Positions 1 through 9,313 are shown, counted from the first letter of the stretch. The stretch is 64,000 bases of DNA from Phycisphaeraceae bacterium (GCA_029260615.1 JAJDCX010000090.1:1-64000); one strand, 5' to 3'. Numbers and translations are program-made. Notes: generated by a model from the letters alone, not told the origin.

Positions 1-1
1 G

Positions 2-280
2 AACCTTTATTCGCTTGACGGCGGGTTTTTCAGCCTCACCAGCTCCATCCCCCCACCGCCTCTGCCCGATCCGCCTATTGACCCCGACCCGTTGCCTGAT
101 CCTGACCCTGACCCTGATCCAGGTAACGATCCCCCTGATGACCCGGGACAGCCCGGCACCCCCACGGGTGATGGCCGGAATAATCCCATCCCCGAGCCGG
201 CGGGTCTTGGATTGTTCGGCTTGAGCGCAGCGCTAATCGGCGGGCTTCACCGCAGACGGCTGGGCGCGGGTACCAAGTAA
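2..280 (+). CDS. PEP-CTERM sorted protein, C-terminal fragment
   Basis: The open frame runs in from the left window edge and stops at the TAA ending at 280, so only about 92 C-terminal residues are visible. They begin with a short ordinary stretch, pass into a low-complexity Pro/Asp linker (repeated DPDP units), and finish with a PEP-CTERM signal: the PEP motif, a hydrophobic segment (GLGLFGLSAALIGGL) and a basic tail (HRRR). Established knowledge: PEP-CTERM signals direct exported proteins to an exosortase for processing at the cell envelope. The upstream functional domain lies outside the window, so the protein's role cannot be stated. The ATG at 92 in the ORF track lies within the linker and is unlikely to be the true start. 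Confidence 0.85.
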   Translation, partial: NLYSLDGGFFSLTSSIPPPPLPDPPIDPDPLPDPDPDPDPGNDPPDDPGQPGTPTGDGRNNPIPEPAGLGLFGLSAALIGGLHRRRLGAGTK

Positions 281-392
281 GACACCATGCCGATGTTGTC
301 GGCAGGTGATGGGGTTCCAGCGATTTTATAACTCACGCTTCACCGCTATACCCGCGCACAAAGTGGGCACCACGGTCACTTTGGTTTTGCGT

Positions 393-1106
393 TCACCGCA
401 GCAGCGCGGGCTTGGGCGGGGCGTCTTTGATGGTTGGGCCTGGGACGATGTCGAAGCGGCGCAGGCGTTCTGCGGCGTCGAGGTTGCCCGGATCGACGTA
501 GTTGGCATAACCCAGCGAGATAACGGCGTTGGGCTGGTCACCGATGGAACTGTAAAAGTCCGCGATGGTAATGTAGGGCTCGGGGTCGTCGGTGTCGGCG
601 AAGTAGGCGGCCTTGCGGTAAGCGAGGCGAGCGGCGTCGGGGTCGCCGGCCTTGGCGAGGTAGTCGCCCTGGCGTAGGAAGTCGCGGGTCGTGCCGGTGG
701 TCTTGACCTGTTTATCGAGGAACTCGAAGAGGTTAGCCATCCGCTCCTGACGGAACAGGGCCTCGGCGAGGGCGTCGAGAATCTTGGGCGTCAACTGCGA
801 ATCCTTGGGGCTCAGAGCGTGGGCTTTCTCCAAGGCGTACTGGGCTTGGAGGTCCCTGTTCAGTTCCAGAAAAACAACCCCCAACTGGTATTGGGTCTGG
901 GCCGAGCTGGGGTCGATCTCGATGGCCCGTTGTGTTTTTTCAAGGGCTTGGGACGCCTGACCACGGTTCAATGCCAGCCTGCCGTCTTCACGGAGGTTGG
1001 CGGCGGTCTTGTGGCAGCCTGTCATCAGCAACGGCAGGCAGAGTGTAAACCCGAGGAGCGTGGCGGTGAGTCCGACGCGGGGTTGTTTGGATTCCAGGAT
1101 CGCCAT
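393..1106 (-). CDS. TPR-repeat lipoprotein
   Basis: About 237 residues. The start chosen is the ATG at 1106 (protein begins MAILES), preceded by an AAGGGAA ribosome site, rather than the track start at 1142. The N-terminus is a lipoprotein signal peptide with a hydrophobic core and lipobox LMTGC, so the mature protein should be lipid-anchored on the periplasmic side. The rest is helical repeats with TPR character (for example LEKTQRAIEIDPSSAQTQYQ, then similar units through the middle of the protein). TPR proteins act as protein-binding scaffolds; no catalytic motif is visible. It stands alone on the minus strand between two plus-strand genes. The specific partner is unknown. Confidence 0.8.
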   Translation of the reverse strand: MAILESKQPRVGLTATLLGFTLCLPLLMTGCHKTAANLREDGRLALNRGQASQALEKTQRAIEIDPSSAQTQYQLGVVFLELNRDLQAQYALEKAHALSPKDSQLTPKILDALAEALFRQERMANLFEFLDKQVKTTGTTRDFLRQGDYLAKAGDPDAARLAYRKAAYFADTDDPEPYITIADFYSSIGDQPNAVISLGYANYVDPGNLDAAERLRRFDIVPGPTIKDAPPKPALLR

Positions 1107-1734
1107 GAGATTCCCTTCAAGGTGCGGTATGATTGGGTACATCGTCGAGTTCGGCTCTACCTGTGCAAGATAAGACCCCCGGGCGACACTGACAAGGCAA
1201 GCCCACCCAAGTCCTCACCATGCTCCACGTCCCAACCGCCCTGCTGCTGCATCAGACCCCCACCGGGAGTCACCACGACTGGTTGGTCGGGACACCTGAA
1301 AACTACAGCAAGCCGCGATCCGGTCTGTGGACCGCCCGAGTCTCGCCACCGAGTCGGTGCTGGCGTGGTCTTGGGCAATTCGGCCTCACGCTGCTGGACT
1401 CACATCGCAGGATGTATCTGGATTATCAGGGCCCGATCGCTGGTGGCCGGGGAAACGTGACACGGGTAGACCGGGGCGATGCGGTGATCCACCTCTGGCG
1501 TGTGGGCCTAATTGTCTGGGAACTGCACCTACAACACTTCACCGGGGTCATTGAGGCGGCCCGGATGGCCGACCATGCTTGGCGTGCCCGGGTCATAGAC
1601 TGAGCCCCAGAGGGCCTTGCCCCGTGCCACAAAGCACCTTGTGGCCGGCCCATTGGGAGGATAAAATGATCTTTTCTGAATCGGCGTGACCTTCTGCCCC
1701 GCCAACTCGCCCTATTCATGTCAGGGAGACCGAG
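1107..1734. other. Gene-poor spacer with one hairpin
   Basis: About 630 bases without a convincing gene. The short ORFs of the track here, on both strands, lack ribosome sites and have unlikely composition. One perfect 7-bp inverted repeat, GCCACAA-6-TTGTGGC (1626-1645), lies about 90 bases before the next gene; its role is unknown. Nothing else recognisable was seen. Confidence 0.5.
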
Positions 1735-2163
1735 ATGCCCGAGCAACAAGACCCTTCGAAAAACATCAATGATGACCAACTCCTAGCCGACGCGATCCCA
1801 ATCGATGTGGACCACACCGACGAGAACGACGGCACGGACCACGACGCCGAAGGCCTGACCCCCATCGAGCTGGATGAATCACATTCCAGTGTGGTCGGGT
1901 CAACGAAGATCCGCACCTTCGATACGCGCAAGCCCCATATCGATCACTGGAAACGCACGCCCAACATCACCGGGTCGGGGGCCATCCACGTCAAAACGTT
2001 CGTGACCAAGCTCCGGCTTGACGCGATCGACCACCTGGATGAACAGATCAACGAATGGCTGGACAACCACCCGGAATACGAGGTCAAGTTCACCACCCAG
2101 ACGATCGGCAAACTGGTGGGCAAGAACACCGAAGACGCGATGTTCACAAGTATCTGGGTCTAA
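1735..2163 (+). CDS. Hypothetical protein, acidic N-terminus
   Basis: 142 residues starting at an ATG with a good upstream site (AGGGAGACCGAG). The first ~60 residues are acidic and look disordered (many Asp/Glu/His). The second half is better ordered: a basic patch (KIRTFDTRKPHIDHWKRTP) followed by a segment that alternates strands and helices (GAIHVKTFVTKLRLDAIDHL) and ends near SIWV. No family was recognised with certainty. No signal peptide or membrane segment is present, so it is probably cytoplasmic. It is a single gene just upstream of the tRNA. Codon use matches its neighbours, which supports a real gene. Confidence 0.7.
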   Translation: MPEQQDPSKNINDDQLLADAIPIDVDHTDENDGTDHDAEGLTPIELDESHSSVVGSTKIRTFDTRKPHIDHWKRTPNITGSGAIHVKTFVTKLRLDAIDHLDEQINEWLDNHPEYEVKFTTQTIGKLVGKNTEDAMFTSIWV

Positions 2164-2311
2164 GCCCAGGCGAAGGGCACATCCAACCCAAGCCGCGGCC
2201 GGACCAGCCGAGACCCTAACGAGGAAGCCGCAAAGGGGCACCGCGAGGTATCGCCTTGACAGACCCGCCGGGGACCGGACAATGATCTATTCAGCCCTCG
2301 CAAGAGGCTAT

Positions 2312-2383
2312 GCGGGTGTAACTCAATGGCAGAGTGTCAGCTTCCCAAGCTGAATGTTGAGGGTTCGAATCCCTTCACCCGCT
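2312..2383 (+). tRNA. tRNA-Gly (anticodon CCC)
   Basis: A 72-base cloverleaf can be drawn by eye. The acceptor stem is GCGGGTG paired with CACCCGC plus discriminator T; the D stem is ACTC/GAGT; the anticodon stem is TCAGC/GCTGA around loop TTCCCAA, giving anticodon CCC; the T arm is GAGGG-TTCGAAT-CCCTT. CCA is not encoded. The anticodon reads GGG glycine codons. Confidence 0.93.
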
Positions 2384-2386
2384 TTT

Positions 2387-2417
2387 AAGCCCTGAACTAG
2401 CAGCGTCTAGGGCTTTT
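2387..2417 (+). terminator. Probable terminator after tRNA-Gly
   Basis: Inverted repeat AAGCCCT / AGGGCTT with a 15-base loop, ending in a short TTTT run, begins four bases after the tRNA. The loop is long and the U tract short, so it is a moderate call. Confidence 0.5.
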
Positions 2418-2552
2418 GGAGACCCGTTCTCGTAGCCGCGTCCGGGTCTCCGGATCTGTGCGTGAGTGCCGCTTCGATGGTGCTCACGATTTTTTTCATT
2501 TGCATCTTGTGGAATCTGTGCTTAGACGTAGGTATAGAGAAACCGCAACGAT

Positions 2553-4427
2553 TTATCGCCGGCGGGTCAATAGCTGTAGCAAGGCGGGCAGCAGGAGCAT
2601 GTCGCCGATGAGGGCGGCGGTTACGGCCAAGGCCATCAGCACCCCGAACTCTGCGGTCGGGCGGAACGGTGACATCACGAAGAGAAACATGCACGCGACG
2701 GTGATAAGTGAACTACCCACGCAGGGCCGCCAACAACTAAACATGACCCGCCGAAGGTCACGGTCACGATGAAATGCCGCAACGATATGTAGCGTGTCGT
2801 CGATCGCCGTCCCCACCGCGATCGCCCCGATCAGCAATGACGGCAGGCTAAGACGCCAACCCAACAACGTGACGACCACGACTGTTACTGCAACCGGGAA
2901 CAGGTTCACTGCTGACCCTATGAGTGCAAGCCGGGGGTCTCGACCTCCGATGCACCAGGTTACCACGCCGGCGACCAGGACCATGACTGGAAACGACACC
3001 ACCGCGACCCGTGCCACGCCCAACGACACGCTGTGAAGCTGCGCTGCCACACCCGACCAGATTAGCTCGACGTTGTGTTCTTCGGCCCAGCCCTGCCAGT
3101 CGTCCTGCGCCGCAACCAACTGAACAAGGGCGCTGCTATCGGCTAAGCCCAAGTACAACGATCCCGCGCCCGCTCCCGGAGGACCCAGCAAACTCACATC
3201 AACCAGCAGGCTAACGCCCGGCGTTGCGGCAAGCATTTCAGCAGCATCTACATCGCCTCGTACCTGCACCTCAAACGGCAGCATCCCGACGAGCCTGCTA
3301 TTGAGTTGCTCATAATCACTGCGCACTTGCGAAGTTTCAGGGAAATAGCTGATCGGATCGCTTTGAAGCTGTAGCCAAGGCACACAGGCGATCGCCACGA
3401 CGGTGACTGCGGTGGCTAAGGCGACCACGACCTTGGGACGGCCGATGGCTATCGCACTAGCGGCGATTCGTAATGAATACAGCCGAGCGTGATGTGGCAT
3501 TACGATGCCCCCGGCCTTGCCGGTGGGTCGAACCAGCAACATGACCGACGCCCAGGTCATCATCACCCCCACCGTGCCCCAGATAGCGAAGGAGCGGATC
3601 GGCGGGAACGGGCAGAATACAAACACACCGATCCCCCCCGCCGTCGTCAAGGCACACAGAGCCAGTGTCCCCGATATGCCCCGCCTTAGCGCCCGGTGCG
3701 CCGCGAATGAATACCCAAGCGCCATCATCAACGGCCAAACCATCGACAAGACCATGTCCATCGGCACGCTGAACCAAGAGATGATGCCGACCAACGCGAC
3801 CTGACTCCCGACGATCGCAGCGGTTGCACAAGCGGCCATCCGCACACTACCCACAACCCAATAAAGCAGCACCGCACCTACGACAACAATCATCCCCGAG
3901 ACCCAAGGCATCCGCCGTTGACTCCAATCACTTAATGCCACCGTGAACACGGCCGGCCCCCCCACCGCTACATGATCCCCGTCATCATCTGACTCGTCAC
4001 GCAGCACGCCCCGGATGGCATGAAGAAATACGTCATCACGAACACCGGCACGGGCGAAGCAGAACAGGCCGATGTAGTTGGGGCCACTGAAAGCGTCGCT
4101 TAAGGTGACCGATCGCATCAGGGGTGCAAACCGGTTGGCCGCTCCCGGGGACACACAAGCAGAGACTTCATCAAGTGACTCGAGGTGCTGGCCCAGCCGG
4201 TCCGGGTCAAACGCACCTGTCGCCCCGCCGATGACAACGTAACTTGCAATCGCGTCGTGTCCGGCAAGATCAGGCACCCAGTCTCGTAGCGAGTTTTCGA
4301 CACGGTATCTGCTCAGCCCGGCGGCGGCGAGGCATACTGCGATCAGCCAAATGGTCCAGACACCCAGACGCCGATTAATCAATCGACCTGGGCAAGAGCG
4401 TGGAGATGGTGTCACGTTTTCATTCAA
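2553..4427 (-). CDS. RND/MMPL-superfamily exporter
   Basis: 624 residues. An N-terminal membrane segment (about 20-40) is followed by a periplasmic domain, a first bundle of membrane helices (about 170-300), a second soluble domain, and a second bundle reaching the C-terminus (LLLPALLQLLTRRR). This two-bundle layout is that of the MMPL/patched-like RND exporters (COG1033 type), which move lipids or hydrophobic compounds using the proton gradient. HpnN-type hopanoid transporters are larger relatives. It is the last gene of the ten-gene operon. The start is a TTG overlapping the end of the glycosyltransferase gene; no better ATG is seen, so the exact start is uncertain. The context suggests it exports the operon's lipophilic product, which is an inference. 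Confidence 0.85.
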   Translation of the reverse strand: MNENVTPSPRSCPGRLINRRLGVWTIWLIAVCLAAAGLSRYRVENSLRDWVPDLAGHDAIASYVVIGGATGAFDPDRLGQHLESLDEVSACVSPGAANRFAPLMRSVTLSDAFSGPNYIGLFCFARAGVRDDVFLHAIRGVLRDESDDDGDHVAVGGPAVFTVALSDWSQRRMPWVSGMIVVVGAVLLYWVVGSVRMAACATAAIVGSQVALVGIISWFSVPMDMVLSMVWPLMMALGYSFAAHRALRRGISGTLALCALTTAGGIGVFVFCPFPPIRSFAIWGTVGVMMTWASVMLLVRPTGKAGGIVMPHHARLYSLRIAASAIAIGRPKVVVALATAVTVVAIACVPWLQLQSDPISYFPETSQVRSDYEQLNSRLVGMLPFEVQVRGDVDAAEMLAATPGVSLLVDVSLLGPPGAGAGSLYLGLADSSALVQLVAAQDDWQGWAEEHNVELIWSGVAAQLHSVSLGVARVAVVSFPVMVLVAGVVTWCIGGRDPRLALIGSAVNLFPVAVTVVVVTLLGWRLSLPSLLIGAIAVGTAIDDTLHIVAAFHRDRDLRRVMFSCWRPCVGSSLITVACMFLFVMSPFRPTAEFGVLMALAVTAALIGDMLLLPALLQLLTRRR

Positions 4428-5634
4428 CTATCATCGCTCGGCTGTCCAGGGTGTAGTAGGTCTTGCGCCAGCCGACGACCCGCCGGATCAGCATCCACCA
4501 GAACGCCCTGGCGAGCAGCACCGAGACCACCACCACGGAAAGCGGATAGAGAAGCAGGTATCGGCGGTCGCAATCTCCCAGCTTCCAGAACCGCCAACTC
4601 ACCGCATACATCAGCACCAGGTGCGACAGGCACGTCCCAGCCGAGACCCAAAGCATCGGGTCGATCTTGGGCGAGACGATGAGTTGGTAGACCAAGTACG
4701 GCCCCACCACAAACGGCAGTAGCGACCCGACCATCAACCATGCAATGCTCAACGCAAGCTTTGTCTTGCTGCGCAGCGCCCCAACAAAGATGCGGGTCCA
4801 CCCATCACACACCCCGACGAGGTCCGTGTACATCCGCACGCCGACCAGATCACGTCCACCAGCGGTCCAGCACCGCACACCCATCTTTGAAGCACGCTCG
4901 GCCAAAGGGACATCTTCGATGATCGCACGCCTGACCGATTCATGCCCACCGATCTTTTCGTACACGTCACGACGGATCAGGATGAACTGCCCGTTAGCGA
5001 AGGCGGAACCCGACCCGGCGCGGCTGTGATTGGCTCGGCCGAACCACAACGCCATCACCGCTGCACACAGAGGGATCAGCATGTGTTCCCAGAAACTATC
5101 TGCCAGATGCCTGGGCCAAAGCGAAAGCATCGAAACATCCCGACGCTGCGCCTCGTCCAACGCCGCTCGCACTGCCCTGGGTTGTAGTGTGCAGTCGGCA
5201 TCGACAAACAGCAGCCAGTCGTCGGTGACTTCTCGTGTCGCGGTCCACAGGGCATGAGATTTGCCTAGCCAGCCCGCGGGCAGGCGATCGATCCGCATGA
5301 CACGGAGTCGATCGTCTTCTGCCGCTATCGCGTCGGCCACGGCGGCGGTCGTGTCTTCGCTACGGTCATCGACCACCACCACACGCAGCCGTGGGTAGTC
5401 CTGTGCCAAAGCCCCCGACAGGGACGCGCTAATCGACTCCGCTTCGTTACGCGCGGGGATCAGGATGCAGACACTGGGCGGCTCACCTGAGTCGGGAACG
5501 TCGTCCTGAGTATGATGGCGCGGCTTGAGCATGATGCCTTGACGCAACGCCACACGCTGGGCGTACAGCAGTGCCGCCCAGACGTTGCAGATCACACCCC
5601 AGCCTGCCAACGGTATCAGGGTTGTCCAGTCCAT
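4420..5634 (-). CDS. Membrane-anchored family 2 glycosyltransferase, HpnB-like
   Basis: 404 residues. It begins with one membrane segment (about 5-25), then a GT2 catalytic domain with the strand VCILIPARNEAESI, the nucleotide-binding VVVVDDRSEDTT, a metal-binding DADC near residue 150, and a later IEDVPLAERA segment. Three or four C-terminal membrane helices follow. This architecture resembles the hopanoid-associated HpnB glycosyltransferases, although the acceptor cannot be read from sequence. The start ATG lies 19 bases inside the preceding lipoprotein gene and its stop overlaps the RND exporter gene, so translation is likely coupled. The pairing with an RND exporter suggests transfer of a sugar onto an exported lipid. 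Confidence 0.82.
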   Translation of the reverse strand: MDWTTLIPLAGWGVICNVWAALLYAQRVALRQGIMLKPRHHTQDDVPDSGEPPSVCILIPARNEAESISASLSGALAQDYPRLRVVVVDDRSEDTTAAVADAIAAEDDRLRVMRIDRLPAGWLGKSHALWTATREVTDDWLLFVDADCTLQPRAVRAALDEAQRRDVSMLSLWPRHLADSFWEHMLIPLCAAVMALWFGRANHSRAGSGSAFANGQFILIRRDVYEKIGGHESVRRAIIEDVPLAERASKMGVRCWTAGGRDLVGVRMYTDLVGVCDGWTRIFVGALRSKTKLALSIAWLMVGSLLPFVVGPYLVYQLIVSPKIDPMLWVSAGTCLSHLVLMYAVSWRFWKLGDCDRRYLLLYPLSVVVVSVLLARAFWWMLIRRVVGWRKTYYTLDSRAMIVE

Positions 5635-7229
5635 TTCGCGGCACTCTGTGGGTTAGAAGGATCGGGCAGACGCAAGAGGTGTTTCAAGAGATCCGGGTCG
5701 TCAAAGTCGTAGTGATCCCAGTGGATCATCTGCGTGCCGCGTTGCCTTGGTTGGCCGGAACTCAGCAGGCCCGCGGGCGTGAAGAACACGCCTTCGAGCC
5801 TTTGTGCGCCCTTGACCAGGCCGTTGTCGTAGAACATGCTGACGATTCGGCCGTCGGGGGTTGTTAGCTGTTCCAACTCGTCGTAGGGACGCAGCGTGTA
5901 ACCGATCTGGTCAACCGCCTCGTGCTCATGCCCCTGCTCATCCATAGCTACGTTAATAATCCCGTGCCAGCCGGCGCGGTTGCGCACCACGGGGCGGTCA
6001 CCTCGGCCTTTCATCTGAACGACTTTCGGAACAATCGTATCGAACTTCCAAGGCACACGCCGTTCGATAGCGAAGCGTTTGCCCTTCGCAGGCTTGCCAA
6101 ACGACCGCATCGCCGCCGCTTCCAAATCTGATGATGGGTACAGCCTGTGATAGCAACCGCAGTTGTAGAGCGTCTCAAATGCGATCGGCTCATCCCTCTG
6201 GTCCAGTGTCACACGCAGGGTCAACCCTTCGGTATGCCCGGCCTCGGGGTCGTTGGACTTAAGCTCGGGGTGCCTGGGGTACCAGTAGGTGTAGGTGAGT
6301 TGGGTGTGGGGCCGATCGGTGATACGGATATGGCGGGTGTAGGCGTAGACCGTCGGGTTGGAGGGGTCGATCTCGATCGTGTTTTCATCGGGGGCGACGA
6401 CCCGGCCGAGGCTATCGACCGAGCGTTCATAAGAAACAGTTCCCGGCCGCTCTTGCACAATCACCGGGGCGAAGGCCGTAAGCAAGCCCCATTCACGCTT
6501 CGACATTCCGTCCGGCGGCGTCGTGTCCGCAAGGTCCGGCAGGTAGCGCACCGCTGAGTCAAAAGGCTCGTCCAGGTCACCGCGGTACTCGTTGGAATGG
6601 ATATTCAGGATCGCCAAAGTCGAAGGGATCGCGAATATCGCCCAGGAGATCGCCCTGCCAGCCTTGCCCTGGAGCTTGACGGGTTTTTCGATCCGCTTGG
6701 CCAACGGGCTCAACACCTCGCGGACCTCCCGGACCTGCTGCGCAGCGGTGACACGGCGGCGGAGGTTCCCATACCCCGAGTCGGCATCACGGATGAACTG
6801 GTTCTTAGCCATCTGCCTGGTCTGCTCATCCTGAGACAGCGCTGTGACGAAGTAAGCCCCGATCAGTTCTTCCCAGCCTGCGTCACTAAGACGGTCCAGT
6901 TCGTTAATCGTGGTGCGGGCCGCAAGCTCGTGTGCCGACTCCAGAAAGGCCAGTGCTTGTGCTTTGGCGACAGCCGGGTCGTCGCTTGATAGTGCGGTGT
7001 CGAGTTGCTGGCGGATGGCGGCGTCGATCCTCAGGCCCGGCCAACCCTTAACAAACTGGGCCTTGGCGTCGCGGGATTTATGTGTGACGGTGATTTGGTT
7101 GACCCCGTCGGTAAACCTCTGGGGGTGCCCAGCTGTGCAGCCGGAGACGACAACCGACAACATCGCCGTCATGAAACCCATCCACACCACGGGACGTATT
7201 TTATCAGGCCGTTGCTTCATATATCGCAT
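5616..7229 (-). CDS. Large lipoprotein of unknown function
   Basis: 537 residues. The N-terminus has a short basic region, a hydrophobic stretch and lipobox VVSGC near residue 31, giving a predicted lipid-anchored periplasmic protein. The alternative start is the ATG three codons in. The middle contains helical segments and a short hydrophobic stretch (SWAIFAIPSTLAIL), and the second half is a mixed domain with tyrosine- and proline-rich segments (HTQLTYTYWYPRHPELK) and a CGCYHRLYPS motif. No known catalytic family was recognised. It sits in the middle of the ten-gene operon with both ends overlapping neighbours, so it is probably needed for the same product, perhaps as a periplasmic handling or anchoring component (inference). 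Confidence 0.75.
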   Translation of the reverse strand: MRYMKQRPDKIRPVVWMGFMTAMLSVVVSGCTAGHPQRFTDGVNQITVTHKSRDAKAQFVKGWPGLRIDAAIRQQLDTALSSDDPAVAKAQALAFLESAHELAARTTINELDRLSDAGWEELIGAYFVTALSQDEQTRQMAKNQFIRDADSGYGNLRRRVTAAQQVREVREVLSPLAKRIEKPVKLQGKAGRAISWAIFAIPSTLAILNIHSNEYRGDLDEPFDSAVRYLPDLADTTPPDGMSKREWGLLTAFAPVIVQERPGTVSYERSVDSLGRVVAPDENTIEIDPSNPTVYAYTRHIRITDRPHTQLTYTYWYPRHPELKSNDPEAGHTEGLTLRVTLDQRDEPIAFETLYNCGCYHRLYPSSDLEAAAMRSFGKPAKGKRFAIERRVPWKFDTIVPKVVQMKGRGDRPVVRNRAGWHGIINVAMDEQGHEHEAVDQIGYTLRPYDELEQLTTPDGRIVSMFYDNGLVKGAQRLEGVFFTPAGLLSSGQPRQRGTQMIHWDHYDFDDPDLLKHLLRLPDPSNPQSAAKWTGQP

Positions 7230-8442
7230 CGATTACTTCTCCTATCTCATGCCTCTCAATTGTCAAAGGTGGCATCCAAGTCAGGACATTGCGGTCGGGT
7301 CCAGACTTCCCAGCTAGGATGCGCAGGTCCTTAAGACGTTCCAAAATCAAATCACATCGTTGGGCGGCCGGCTCACCATCGGAGTTAATCACCGGAACCC
7401 CGATCATCAGGCCCATGCCGCGCGGCTGCCCGAGATGAACCCGCTTCGCGGACAACTCGGTCAGTTGCTTCATGAGATATTGGCCGGACTCCTGGGCGCG
7501 TTGGTCTAGGTGGTGTCGTGTGTGGTAGTCAATCACAGCCAAAGCCGCCGTCGCGTTAACGGGGTTTCCGCCGTGGGTCGAGGCACCGGGACGGGTGTAG
7601 CTTTGGGCGATCTGGTCGGTCGTGATGAACGCCCCGATCGGGAAGCCGTTGCCCATGGCCTTGCTGACCGTCATGATGTCCGGGACGATACCGAAGTGTT
7701 CGCAGGCGAACCACCGCCCGGTCCGGTTGAACCCGGTCTGTATCTCATCGAGTATCAACAACACGCCATGGTCATCGCAGAGTTGGCGGACCCGCTGCCA
7801 GTAGCCGTCGGGTGGGACGTTGATCCCGCCGTTGCTCTGAATGGGCTCGGCAATGAAGGCCGCGGTCTGGTCGGCGTGCTTTGCAAACTCATCCGCCAAT
7901 GCGTCGGCATCCCCAAACGGGATGTGGCTCACGTCGTCGGGGGGATACGGATCGGTGCGCCACATCGGCATGCCGGTGGTGTTCATCGCCCAGCGTGTCC
8001 GCCCGTGCAGGCTGTTGGTGGTCGCGATGATCCTGGGTTTACCGGTGTGAAGTACACTGGTCAGCAGCGCACCCTCGACGGCCTCACTGCCACTCGCGCA
8101 GAAGAAGCTGCGACTAAGTTCGCCCGGAGTCAGTCCGGCCAGCGCCTTAGCCAATCGTAAGATCGGGTCGGTCAGGTAGATCGTTGTTGTGTGCTGAAGC
8201 GTCTGTATCTGCTCGATCGCAGGTCCAATGATGTCGGGGTTGCAGTGCCCGGCACTCATCACCGCCACGCCGCTTAAACAATCCAGATAACGCCTGTCCA
8301 TATCATCAAACAGGAAGCAGCCCTCGCCACGAACGAACACGGGCGGGTCTTTGTAAAAATGATAGACGCAGGGCATCAGGTACTCGCCCTTCAAGGCCAA
8401 TAGTTCCTGCGCCCGGCTTGCCTTGGCGGGGGCACTACCCAT
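7204..8442 (-). CDS. Class III PLP-dependent aminotransferase
   Basis: 412 residues, full length for the family. Key motifs are visible: the phosphate-binding region around ASGSEAVEGAL (about 115-125), LHGRTRWAMNTTG, the cofactor Asp in LILDEIQTGFNRTG (about 230), and the PLP lysine in TVSKAMGNGFP. The family (ornithine, GABA, alanine-glyoxylate and diamine transaminases) moves an amino group between an amine and a keto acid or aldehyde; the substrate cannot be told from the sequence. The operon also encodes a thioester-reductase-like SDR, so amination of an aldehyde made by that reductase is a reasonable guess. The start overlaps the stop of the MqnD-like gene by 8 bases. Confidence 0.88.
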   Translation of the reverse strand: MGSAPAKASRAQELLALKGEYLMPCVYHFYKDPPVFVRGEGCFLFDDMDRRYLDCLSGVAVMSAGHCNPDIIGPAIEQIQTLQHTTTIYLTDPILRLAKALAGLTPGELSRSFFCASGSEAVEGALLTSVLHTGKPRIIATTNSLHGRTRWAMNTTGMPMWRTDPYPPDDVSHIPFGDADALADEFAKHADQTAAFIAEPIQSNGGINVPPDGYWQRVRQLCDDHGVLLILDEIQTGFNRTGRWFACEHFGIVPDIMTVSKAMGNGFPIGAFITTDQIAQSYTRPGASTHGGNPVNATAALAVIDYHTRHHLDQRAQESGQYLMKQLTELSAKRVHLGQPRGMGLMIGVPVINSDGEPAAQRCDLILERLKDLRILAGKSGPDRNVLTWMPPLTIERHEIGEVIDAIYEATA

Positions 8443-9313
8443 CGATCACCTCGATCCGATCCACCTTCGGCCCGATGCCTAACGCCGCAACACGGTCGAA
8501 CATCACACGCATCGCCTGGCGTACATCCTCCTGCAGATGCAGCGTGTCCTCGTTGCTGAACATCTCGACATGCTGGGCGGCGCAGCCTCGTCCGAACTTA
8601 CTGGCAAACTCAAAGGCCTCATCGAAATGGTCTTTGCTCCACTGTAGCGACCGCCGGCATGTATCCGCGATGTCGTTGCAGAGGTCTTGCCCGAGCGATT
8701 TGCGGACAATATTCAGGCCCACCGGAAGCGGAAGGCCCGTGTCATCGCACCATGCGGCACCCAGGTCCGCTACTTTGCTCAAGCCCTTCTCGCCGAAGAA
8801 TAATAGCTCTTCATGGATCATCACCCCGGCGTCAAACTCGCCGGCCGCGATCACGTCGGCGATCAAGTCGTAGCGGTGTTCGATGAACTCCGCCCCGGGG
8901 CAGTACATCATCGCCAGCGCACCGCCGGTCGTGGGAATGCCAGCAACCGCGACACGCTTGCCCCGTAGTTCGTTAAGTGTGTTGTAGTTCTTAGACACCA
9001 GCACCGGGCCGTACCCCCGTCCGACACTGTTGCCGACCGACAACACGGCGTAGCGGTCAGCCAATGCGGGGTAGGCGACCGACGACACGCCGACCACATC
9101 AAACGCCTCCTGCGCCGCGGCACGGTTCAGGGCGATAATGTGGTCCCGCTCAAATTTAGCGGTGTAATCGGGTGTGTTAAGCCCGACCCGATCGAACTCC
9201 CAGCCGTAATAGTTGAAAGCGTCATCGCTGTCAGGGGTGTAGGCGATGCTCAGTGTGTGCGGGGTGACCCCAGCCATCTGCTTGCCGATTAGGTTGTTGG
9301 AAATAATGGTCAT
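8435..9313 (-). CDS. MqnA/MqnD-family protein (menaquinone-pathway paralogue)
   Basis: 292 residues. It has the two-lobed periplasmic-binding-protein fold of the MqnA/MqnD family: an opening LSIAYTPDSDDAF in the place of the usual SPCPNDTF, a GKRVAVAGIPTTGGA motif, and FDAGVMIHEELLFF followed by TGLPLPVGL, which match the MqnD side of the family. MqnD makes 1,4-dihydroxy-6-naphthoate in the futalosine menaquinone pathway. The altered N-terminal motif and the operon context (no MqnA, B or C nearby) suggest a paralogue with a different substrate rather than MqnD itself. The start uses an ATGA overlap with the U32 gene. No signal peptide is seen, so it is cytoplasmic. Confidence 0.8.
   Translation of the reverse strand: MTIISNNLIGKQMAGVTPHTLSIAYTPDSDDAFNYYGWEFDRVGLNTPDYTAKFERDHIIALNRAAAQEAFDVVGVSSVAYPALADRYAVLSVGNSVGRGYGPVLVSKNYNTLNELRGKRVAVAGIPTTGGALAMMYCPGAEFIEHRYDLIADVIAAGEFDAGVMIHEELLFFGEKGLSKVADLGAAWCDDTGLPLPVGLNIVRKSLGQDLCNDIADTCRRSLQWSKDHFDEAFEFASKFGRGCAAQHVEMFSNEDTLHLQEDVRQAMRVMFDRVAALGIGPKVDRIEVIDG

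Noticed and set aside
1143-1734. Overlapping short ORFs on both strands (for example 1220-1603 and 1426-1779)
   Set aside because: No ribosome sites, no recognisable domains and mutually exclusive frames; likely chance ORFs in GC-rich DNA.
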